NCBI GenBank assembly: GCA_015680685.1
Contig: MNCI01020774.1
Coordinates: 156,880 to 220,879, forward strand
Direction of reading: 5' to 3'
Source: Gnetum montanum
Taxonomy: Eukaryota; Streptophyta; Gnetopsida; Gnetales; Gnetaceae
Length of the DNA stretch: 64,000 nucleotides
Shown here: piece after piece, positions 55,473 to 64,000 of the stretch
How positions within the stretch are numbered: position 1 is the stretch's first letter
How the letters are laid out: each line of letters starts with the position of its first letter
The notes under the pieces: model-generated
Database searches by the model: none
Told to the model about the DNA's origin: nothing
The model's input: the letters and a program-made list of their open reading frames with translations, nothing else
Made by a program: the position numbers and the translations under genes

Positions 55473-58237
55473 ATGGCCTCGAAACGTGGACAACAGGAGG
55501 ATCCTACCCAAGGTGGAAGCAAAGGAGCTCGAAGAGGTGGAAGACAAAGACCTATCGAACAACATGCAGAACAGGAGGAGCAATCATTCAGCATTCATCA
55601 AGACAAACCTCCTACTAGATGGTCTGGGCAAGCAGAAGGAGGAGCTGCTGCAGTGCCTGAACTGGGACAACAACTCATGTAGCCCCAAGATTGTATTCAG
55701 GCTATCCATGAGAAGTCCACATTCGCTACGATAATTGTGGAATTGAACTTTGAATCATTCACAAACTTCACTCCTGAGGCTATTAGGGATCACCTTAAAG
55801 GGTCTTCCTTATGGCCTATCCTCTCTGAAAGCGGTTCCTGGTACCTAGGAGAGATGTACCAATTTTGGCACAATAGGGAGCAAGGCACCACTATTAATAT
55901 TTGTGGTGTGATAGTTGACTTCTCTGCATAGGCCATTTCAAAAGTGTTAAACCTTCCGAATACAGGGCCCCAGGTTGCTCAGTTATCCACCCGTTTAGAC
56001 CCCAATGTGCGAAAGGATTGGTTAGAGAAGGCTTATGGCAGAGATAAAGCATTTGGTGAATTAACAATGGAAGAGAGGGTTTACTTCAAAATTAGGACAT
56101 ATCATCTCTTCCCCAAAAAAGGCTTGAAAAGAATATCCACATATGTGGCCAAAGGATGTGCAATGTTGATGGGAAAGGTTAACGCTAACCTACCCTATCT
56201 ATATTTGACGGAGATCTTGAGGTAGTTCAAAGAATAAAAGACAGGGAAGATGGCGCTGCCTTTCCCCTATCTTATCAAAAAGCTTTGCTGACATGCTGAT
56301 ATTCGGGGATACACCAATGATGTCCTCCGAAAAGCCCAAACTGCTTCATATGTTGAATTCCTAAAGGCGCCAACTCCAAGAAAAAGCACTGGCGAAGAGC
56401 TGGGACCAGAACAAGAAGAAGAACATATGGCTAGACCCAGTCAACCTCCAGCCATGGGTCCCAACCAACAATAGGAAGCAGGGTCCAACACAGGCTAAGA
56501 TCAGCCGCCACCACCGTAGGACTACAGATCGTCGATGAGCCATCTTAGGCCATCGCTGAGATAGTCAGTTGGGGAAGTCATGATGATGCAAACCTCTTCT
56601 GCATCATCGATGATGCTAGGCAGCCTATTATTTCGTTGGATCACACAAGGGGTGAAGTCTCCATTCACACAGGAGGAGGGAAAAGTAGATGGTCATAACA
56701 GATCTCAAGAAATGCGACATCTTTCCATGTGCAGTTAGAGACTAATGAAGGGGCCACTATGGTGGTCATGCAACACCAGAATGTTGCAGGAGCTACAGAT
56801 GTGGTCACAAACCACATCAAAGAATCCTTCAATGTACTTGTTGTGCCACCAGCAAATCTCTCAAGAGCACGAGATGCTCAAACTTTGGTCGAAACCTCAA
56901 TGACTCCTGCAAAACTTGAGGATGCACTTGATAGATTGCTTCAAACAGGGAAAGTAATGATGTCCCTATTTAACATCCCTCAGGATGTAACAGCAATTCA
57001 GTTAGATCTCATTTCCATAAAGGGGAAGCTGGTCTTAACAGAAGTAAGGGCAGAGCATGCTGAAGCTGAAGTGCAGAAACTACAAGAGCAGCTCGTGGCC
57101 TTACAAGCAGCACAGCGGGACCCTCTGCAATTTGTTCCTGTAGACCAGCTAGAAAACTTTAGAACCGAGCAGCTAACCAAATTAATAGAGGAGAATAAAA
57201 GGGTGGTGGATGAAAAGGAGAAGGTTTTTTGGGATGCCTCCGCAGCACAAGCGCAAACCCATGCACATCTTAAGGCACTCAAAGCCTTACAGGAAGAAAA
57301 CAAACAACTTGTGACTAAAAATCTTTGGTTGACCACTATAGAAAAGCAAAAGAATGTTTTCAATGAACACTTTCATCAATTATGAGAACAATTCATCCAA
57401 GTCAACCATGACATGAGTCGTTTAGCCAGAGAAAATCGAACCCTTTCGATGGAGGAGGTACGCGCCATTCATCAAAAGTCAGCAATTGAGATCAACGCGT
57501 GGCAGAACAAGGCTAAACGACATGAGATGTTGAAGGAGCACTTTCGTGATCAGGTGGGGATGTATAAATAGATCCTTGAAAAGGAGATCCATATGGCCAA
57601 GGCCCAAATCAATACTATCAATGCTCAACACACTAATTGGCAAGCCATATTGGACACATATGCCTTCGTCCACCAAGCAGAAGTTAAGAACTGGGACCTG
57701 CAGATTCAGGACTTGACAGAGTACATGGAGTTGGCAAACCTAAGATATTCCAACCTTGCCATGTTAATAGCAGGGTGCTCGAGGTCAAAGCTCAAGCAAT
57801 AGGTAGTAACCATCCACATCAAATACGAAGCAGAATTTGTAGAATGTAAGAAGCTGTTAGAAAAAATGGGTGTTGCAAATTCTGAACTTGAGGTGGTAAA
57901 AGCCAGCTACCAGGGACAAAAAGATGTCACAACAGACTTGGCTCAATGGCTAACGAACCTTCACGAATACAAGAACAAAGCCAGAGCCTATGAGAAGGAA
58001 TGACGGGTGTTCGCGACTTGGTATGTCAAGGCCAACCAAATGTTCCTGCAACTACCCTGTCCATGGGAGGTGCCGACTTTGTCAAACATTGGAACATTAG
58101 CATGGATAGCACAAGACCCTCAGACTGAAGAGGAGAAGCTCCAGGACATACTTCAACGCCATCAAGCCTCAAAACCTAGAGCACAAGACAAAGGGAATGC
58201 ACCAATGGAGGAGCCATCGCCACCAGGAACTACATGA
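55473..58237 (+). pseudogene. Env-position ORF with coiled coil, element 5b
   Basis: Starts MASKRGQQEDPTQGGSKGAR and has the conserved domain at 55737-56225 (VELNFESFTNFTPEAIRDHL, DKAFGELTMEERVYFKIRTY, KGCAMLMGKVNANLPYLYL). The 56729-57385 stretch (218 residues) is open and becomes a strong coiled-coil pattern after residue ~90 (LTEVRAEHAEAEVQKLQEQL). It continues through 57593-58237. Stops at about 55680, 55930, 56223 and 57383 break it. Function is unknown. The acid/base heptads suggest oligomerisation. Confidence 0.75.
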
Positions 58238-58388
58238 ATACCAAATTTTTCTAGTTGTAGCATATTCTGTGTGTTGTGTCTTTATTTTTTTTCTTCCCAC
58301 ACTACGGCATCATTCCATTTTTCCATCTAATAATCCCATACCTATCCACTATGTAATCACTATAACTCGAGGACAAGTTTTCATTCAG

Positions 58389-58399
58389 CCGTGGGGGTA
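58389..58399 (+). promoter_or_regulatory. Polypurine tract of element 5b
   Basis: CCGTGGGGGTA directly before TGATGGG. Confidence 0.75.
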
Positions 58400-59212
58400 T
58401 GATGGGATGCAATATCGCATAGGCCATGATATCGCATCCCTCGTGATATCACGTACGCGATATCGTAGTCCACCGCCAGTTCTATAAATAAGAGGTAGCT
58501 CTCCCTTATTTTACAATTAGAGTTAGACAGTAGCAAAACTCTAGCAGTTTGATCCCTCCAAAGATAGATTATTTTCCAGTGTCTTCCTACAGTGTAGTGA
58601 ATGTAATTGTACGGCATCCTTTATTCGAGTATGATGTACTTGGACACGCACATGACCAGCAATAAAGATTGAGATTACTTCATCATTGCATCATTCACTT
58701 TGTTTACTTATTTATTTAATTGTTATTTACTGCTTTCCTAATTAGTCTCTCTCACCCTTAAACTCATGTTAAAACGCGGAATGAGTACGACTTGATTACA
58801 AGCATTTAAGTGTGACTACTTGGTAACCCAGTAGCGTACCTAGGATCTGTGCTTGGTAATCCTAGTGGTAGTCATGCACGAAGTCCAAGATGTGTACAGA
58901 TAATTAAGGAACAAATGCTCATCACACTTAGGCTTGGTTAGATTCTTTTACCCTTTCTCTCTTAGCTTAGATAATATTACTTTCCATTGCCCTCAGGAGT
59001 AGCATTAGAGTAGAAAACACATCATACACCTCACTCTGGACTAAACCATACGTGACAAATATAATACTAGTCCAGGTGGGAAGACAGCAAACTGCGACCT
59101 AAGGATATCTGTCTAGGTGCCACAACTAGTCTGTCTACGAAGTTTGACCGGATCACGCGTGAAAACGCTCGTATTCGTATGGTTGAGTGTAGGGGTACCT
59201 CACCACTCATCA
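58400..59212 (+). repeat. 3' LTR of element 5b
   Basis: 813 bp, the same length as the complete 5' copy. TATAAATAAG near 58483. Followed by target repeat TTAGT. Confidence 0.9.
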
Positions 59213-59456
59213 TTAGTTAATATCATTTTCCATTATATCCAAGAGTAGCATTAGTATAGCAACACATCATACACCTCACTCTGGACTAAACCATACGTGA
59301 CAAAGTTAACACTAGTCCAAATGGGAAGACAGTGAACTGCGACCTAAGAATAACTGTCTAGATATCATAACTAGTCCATCTACAGAGTTCAACTGGATCG
59401 TGCGTGAAACGCTCGTATTCGTATCGTTGAGTGTAGGGGTACCTCGCCACTCATCA
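59213..59456 (+). repeat. 3' LTR of element 5a, second part (starting with TTAGT copy)
   Basis: Continues the LTR broken at 50741 (taatatcattttcc...) and ends CACTCATCA at 59456. Confidence 0.85.
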
Positions 59457-59588
59457 GCCATACTCTTACCTAAGTCATTTAGTGTGAGTAGCTATTGACG
59501 TAATGGGTTCGTTCCAATGAGGTAAGTGATGAACTTGCTAAGGTTAGATAGCACACGGAAGACTAATAGTCCCTGAAAGTGTCGCCAA
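59457..59588 (-). other. Leader and PBS-like sequence, probably of element 4
   Basis: On the minus strand TTGGCGACACTTTCAGGGAC follows the LTR end CATCA, like a decayed tRNA-Asp PBS. The rest is a short noncoding leader. Confidence 0.45.
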
Positions 59589-59763
59589 TGATGAGCGATG
59601 ACGTACCCCTATGCCCAACCATATGAATCATGAGCATTCATGTGTGACCCGATCGAATTCTGAAGACTGCGAGCACTTACGTGCATAGAATTCTAGCCAA
59701 CAAAGCCTTAGTTAGAGCAATCATTATCTTTTCAACCTCACTTGTGATATTTGAAATGATGGT
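59589..59763 (-). repeat. LTR 3' end fragment, probably 5' LTR of element 4
   Basis: Matches 35753-35930 (acccctacgcccaaccatat..., gaattctagccagcaaa...) on the same strand. Cut at 59763 by element 7. Confidence 0.7.
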
Positions 59764-60698
59764 TGATGAGATGTGATATCACATGAGCCGCGATACTGCA
59801 TACATGATATCGCATGAGCCGCAATATCGCAGTCCGTCGCCAAATCTATAAATAAGAGGCAGCACTCCCCTCATTTCCAGTAGTAGGCTAGAAGTAGCGA
59901 AGCTCTGGCGGATTAATCACCCCAGAGATAGAATATTTTCCATGTGCCCGCAGTAGGAGTCCCCAAGTGAATGGTTCTTTATTCGAGCAACTTTGTACCT
60001 AAACGAAAGTTGTGTACGGCAATAAAGACAAGCTTTGTGAATAAACCTTGCAGTACATGGATAGGTTTATTACATGTTATTTATTGTTTTCCTAGTAACG
60101 CGGCATGACTACGACTTGGTTACAAGCATTGACGAATGTGTACGGCTAACCAAGGAATTAGCTACTCATCGCAATTAGATTCTCTCACCCTTGTCTCCTA
60201 GAACGTGGGATGAGTACGACTTGATTACAAGCATCTACGGATGTGTACGGCTAGTCAAGGAATTGGCTGCTCATCACACTTAGGCTAGTTAGGTGCCTCA
60301 GTACGACCACTTCGAGCACGTGCATTACGTGTGGTGATCCAAGTAACGATTAGCATTTGGTCGCCATAGTTACATAGTTCAGGGTGTGTACGGTAAGTGG
60401 GAACGAATGTTGATGCTAGTTAATTTAGACTTAGGACATTAATTAGAGTTAGTTAGTTTCTCAACCCTTTGCTCTTAGCGTAAAAGACATAAAACCAGAA
60501 AAGACCAAAAAAATCATATACCTCAGACTTACTTAACCATACACTGTGACAACAACAAGTAAGTCTAGGAAGACAACGAATGAGTAGCCCCAGCTGTTCC
60601 ATGGGGCTTTTAGGCATTTAGTCTACGGAGTTTGACCTGATCGCGTGTGCTATGCTCGTTTTGTATGGTTGAGTGTAGGGGTACCTCGCCACTCATCA
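59764..60698 (+). repeat. 5' LTR of element 7
   Basis: 935 bp, TGATGAGATGTG to CACTCATCA. GATATC palindromes at 59773-59835, TATAAATAAG near 59846. It is longer than the other LTRs because a segment (cgactac... aagcat) is partly repeated at 60110-60250. Confidence 0.85.
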
Positions 60699-60699
60699 A

Positions 60700-60717
60700 T
60701 GGCACCGTTGCTGGGGA
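60700..60717 (+). promoter_or_regulatory. Primer binding site, tRNA-Asp type
   Basis: TGGCACCGTTGCTGGGGA, two changes from the Athila consensus. Confidence 0.8.
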
Positions 60718-60837
60718 CTAAGTGTTTGTGCGCCGAATAGAACATAAGGGATATCACTCACATCGTTGTGAGCCTTAACGAACCTTCGGGTTAATCAAAT
60801 AAAAATTATATAATGGTAAAATAGCACACTAATCAAA

Positions 60838-63380
60838 ATGGCTTCTTCTCATAAGAGCAACTCACCACCTAAGGATCACACACGAGACAGTCGGCAAGAT
60901 AAAAAGCATAAACCAAAATCAGCCAAGTCCTCAGCAATATAGGATGACATATACTCATCCCGATGAGTATATTCTAGATTTTACTTTTGTTCTCCATCAG
61001 GACGAACAACTACGGTGGAGAGATTTGCAAGGTAACATTATGTTACCCCCAGATCAATCAGTCCCTAACATGCTTTTCCATGCCTTAGCACAGATTGGCA
61101 TGCATGAACTATTTGCGGAATATGTTATGGATGACTTTGACATAAGGGATTATCATCCCACAGATGCCCAACATATTCGGGACTTAAGGCAGGAGAGTCA
61201 ACATACCTTTCTGAAGGGCAAAGCCCCGCACGTCCTTACCGAAATAGGAGATGAGGAACCCCTTATCACGGGTTCTTTAGCAAAGGATGTTCCCCCTCCT
61301 AATGATGGCGAGGAGGATGAGTATCAGAACCTATAATCAATAATACATATCCCTAGTTCTGATGCCCGTGAACACCAGCTGTTCACAGAGGGAACAACCA
61401 CTCACGCTAAGGATGGGCACTTTGATCGTCACAACAATCGGGGCCGTAGCAGCCAAAGAGAAGGCAAGAAACATCATCATGGCGATGGTTTCCCTTCTTC
61501 TTCCCCTTCTTCCCATCATTCATCCTCTCCTTCCACATCTGGGTGCAGCCACCATGAATACAAAGGTGAGGATAAAAGTAAAAAGGACGAAAAACCTTGA
61601 TGGGAAAGTCGAGAAATAGGACAAGGGCAAGGACGTAGGGAGAGTAGGGAACAACACAAACATCATAGGCGTCATGAAAGAGACGATCATGATGAGCCCC
61701 TACTCACAACCCGAAGTATGCTTGACATTACGTAGGCAGTCAGGATTCCCACAAGGCACTTAAAAGATAGCTGGATCAAACGATTAGACATGAACAACAT
61801 CCCACGGTTTGAAGGGGGATACAATGCTGATCCGTAAAATCATTTACAGGCGTTACACGATGCTTGTGCCTTGCAGAATTTAGATAGTGAGTGGCAGAAA
61901 CTTAAGTTGTTCCTAAGGACACTCACCAAAGAAGCAGAGAGTTGGTACCGGTCCTTAGAACTGGAAACCATCAGGAGGTGGAGTACGATGCTAAAACTGT
62001 TCAACGAAAAGTATCAAACGTACTCCAAAGTGTCCAATTTGTGTAAGCAGATCCAAGGCTAGAAGCAAGGTATACACGAACCCTTGGATGCTACCATGGC
62101 CCACTATTACACATTGTTACATCGTTGCTCGGGCCATGGGTACGCTCAGCGAGATCAACTTCGCCACATCGTGGATGGGCTAAGGAATGAAACTAGAAGA
62201 ACCCTTGGGACTCACGCCCAAGGGAGACTCTCACAACTTAGAGCCCATGAAGTACGTAGCTTGTTGGAGCAAGTAGCAAACGAAGAGGGTGAGCTACACA
62301 AAAGGGAAAGTGCAGAAGAGTACAACCGCGATCCCTCCCTTCGAAAGAAGGGAGTAGAATTTTGTGATAAAGAGGATGAGTCACCAATCGAAGAGTTGGT
62401 GAATCAAAAAACTTTACCGATCCAAAAGTTAACAACCGAGGTATCGGCCAAAGTAGACCAAATGTGGGATTCCTTAGACTCAAGAATTGAAACAGTCTTG
62501 AAAATTGTAGAAGAGTCTAAGGTTGAACAAAGTAGTGACAAAGGTAAGAAAAAGCGGAGAGATTTAGGCCCTGCACATAACAAGGGTAAGGGAAAAATCA
62601 CTAACTTCGATGTGGCTAAGGATTCTGATTCAAACAATGATAGTGGATGTGGGGTCTGCTACTATGAACATCCTAAGGAATGTTGCCCCATTATCTCACA
62701 TCTACAGGAGTCTGGGGTGTATGCGCTTAATCTAAGACTCAACCACCAGCAAACACCTCGCAAGTTACCTTATCCACAAGGTAACCCAAGGCAGTTCCAC
62801 CAACCCTTAACGTATTATCCAAGTGGAACTCCACCATAGCCCATCGGACAACATCAGTAGTGGCAATACCCACAGTCATGGGGGATGCCACCGCCAACAC
62901 AACAGTACCCTTACCGACAGCCCAATCCTTATAATTATTATGTGCAGCAGCTAATTTCTCCAAGTGACTCTATGGGTCACGCAACCCCCAACCATCACTA
63001 CCAAGTTCAGGAGTACTTCAGAAGGACTCCTTCTCCTCCGGGAGACATCTCACACTCATTTCATCTTCCTAATCCATCCGCACCTCTTCCACCACAAGTA
63101 GTTCCCATAACACCTCCTGCTCCAACAATGCAAGGGGAACTTCCTCCTCAACCGCAGCAACGTCATGCTGCGAGAGCTGTAAATATCCAACCTACTGTTA
63201 GTTCTAACAACTGTAAAAAGAGAAGATCTTACTTCAGAACCAAAATCCCAGATAAACTCTCGCCACAACAAGCGATTGAGGCCATGTACACTCCTCCACC
63301 ATCTAACACCTTGGAGCATCCTTCAGTCCAACAGAGCGTAACGCATACGGTTATGTTAACGCATACCGTAATCGACTAGA
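60838..63380 (+). pseudogene. Gag of element 7
   Basis: ATG at 60838 (MASSHKSNSPPKDHTRDS). An early stop (60940) is followed by an open, acidic N-terminal region at 60944-61336. A His/Ser/Arg-rich low-complexity linker is at 61370-61720. The core is at 61780-62290 (NNIPRFEGGYNADP; SWYRSLELETIRRWSTMLKL; HIVDGLRNETRRTLGTHAQG). Lys-rich text and a zinc knuckle GCGVCYYEHPKECC follow at about 62645-62690, then a Pro/Gln-rich tail to 63380. Only a handful of stops or shifts are seen. The other gags here are more broken. Confidence 0.8.
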
Positions 63381-64000
63381 TCAAGGTAGGCCACCTTCCC
63401 AGGAAACTAACTAACCCTGGGAGTCCCTTAATCTATTTGCAGATCGCTGAAAATAAACCACATAGGGCTCTTCTTGACTCAGGTTCCGGAGTCAACTTAA
63501 TTTCACGAGAGATGTATCACGCCTGGAACCTGTCCCAACTCAAGAAGAGTAACATTCAACTAGAGCTGGCAGACTAGTCCATCACCATTCCCTTGGGATT
63601 GGTGGAGGACATCGTCACCACTGTGTGTGGTTGGTCTTACCCAGCTGATTTTCTAGTGATTGAAGTGAACAACAATGAAGGGGACTTCCCAATTATAATG
63701 GGAAGGGCATGGCTTAGTACAGTACACGCATGCCTTAGGATCCGTGATCCTTCCTTGGAAATCTCTAAGATAAACATATGTGGAAAGATCAAGAGGAGAG
63801 TTCCATACATCACATACAGTGATTCATCGGGTGATGACATGGAGGAAATGCCTCCATGTAACAGGTGTGCCCATGAAACTTTGAACCAAAGATGCCTATA
63901 TGTAGCAACCACACAACCAATGGTAGACACCCCGTGGTTGACAGCTCAAAGGAGCAGAAAAATGTGCATGGAACGAACTGAGGAAACCCATGCCAACAAC
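63381..64000 (+). CDS. Protease of element 7, running off the window
   Basis: After the stop at 63379 the frame continues IKVGHLPRKLTNPGSPLIYL and the active site RALLDSGSGVNLISREMYH (DSG at 63476-63484 intact). Then come IPLGLVEDIVTTVCGW and GDFPIIMGRAWLSTVHACLR, a complete retropepsin-like fold apart from one stop near 63575. It would cleave the gag-pol polyprotein. The pol continues past 64000. Confidence 0.8.

Larger units (their letters stand above)
50742..59212 (+). mobile_element. Element 5b: Athila-like element with gag and env-like ORF, no pol
   Basis: Complete insertion between TTAGT repeats, with the same layout as element 3: LTR, tRNA-Asp PBS, gag, spacer, internal TATA box, env-like ORF, polypurine tract, LTR. 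Protease, RT and integrase are absent. The 5' LTR is enlarged by a 366 bp tandem duplication, and gag has a contig gap at 52276. Confidence 0.9.
59764..64000 (+). mobile_element. Element 7: Athila-like element, 5' part
   Basis: 5' LTR, PBS, gag and start of pol, cut by the window end. The gag frame has few stops and the protease site is intact, so it is the best preserved coding copy here. The left flank ATGGT (59759-59763) would be its target repeat. Confidence 0.85.

Noticed and set aside
56998-57363. 121-residue minus-strand Cys/Ser-rich frame
   Set aside because: Antisense shadow of the Glu/Lys-rich coiled-coil coding region of element 5b.
61362-61619. Hydrophobic 85-residue frame as a membrane protein
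   Set aside because: Out-of-frame reading of the His/Ser-rich gag linker of element 7.

Overview
The window looks like nuclear DNA of a seed plant with a large, transposon-filled genome. Evidence: AT-rich background; plant-type LTR retrotransposons (Athila-like, Tat-like and iMet-primed Ty3/gypsy, plus Ty1/copia); an RTE-clade LINE; microsatellites; and no intact host gene. I cannot name the species. Five single Ns (1623, 29133, 40675, 42214, 52276) mark contig joins in a draft assembly. Two are flanked by exact 54-55 bp duplications, and the others sit where element sequence is missing.

Left part. 1-6240 is a minus-strand Tat-like Ty3/gypsy element: LTR, PBS, gag-protease, an in-frame stop, a second (archaeal-type) RNase H, then RT, RNase H and integrase running off the left edge. 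6400-6950 is a GC-richer, CpG-retaining stretch without a recognised gene. About 8200-11350 is a degenerate ~77 bp tandem array with a dyad motif, interrupted by an unrelated block. 12005-13950 is a badly decayed minus-strand Ty1/copia gag-pol.

First nest. An old Ty3/gypsy integrase gene (14756-14897 and 30050-30600) is split by element 2, an iMet-primed Ty3/gypsy element (14898-30049, target duplication CAATT/CAAGT). The 3' LTR of element 2 is split in turn by element 3 (21097-29575, target duplication CCTAG). Element 3 is Athila-like, with gag and an env-position ORF but no pol. Downstream are degenerate repeats, a probable LTR promoter, a (GA)n(GT)n microsatellite and an RTE LINE (33620-35752) cut off by the next element.

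Second nest. Element 4 is a minus-strand Athila-like element with gag, PR, RT, RH, INT and env-like ORF (35753-47103, with its probable 5' end at 59457-59763). It appears to contain element 5a (47104-50741 plus 59218-59456), whose 3' LTR contains element 5b (50742-59212, target duplication TTAGT). Element 5b is another pol-less gag+env copy. Element 7 (59764 to the right edge) is a younger-looking Athila-like element with gag and a protease whose active-site motif is intact.

Most interesting signal. In the Athila-like elements the env-position ORF, which has a long coiled-coil C-terminus, is preceded by a second TATA box inside the element. The DNA around that box resembles the U3 of the same element's own LTR: GATATC palindromes in elements 3 and 5b, and a different GAGGCC..GTCAAC motif in element 4. 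The ORF start lies directly behind a conserved branch-point and splice-acceptor-like sequence. Together this looks like a separate expression unit for the env-like protein, kept in copies that have lost pol.
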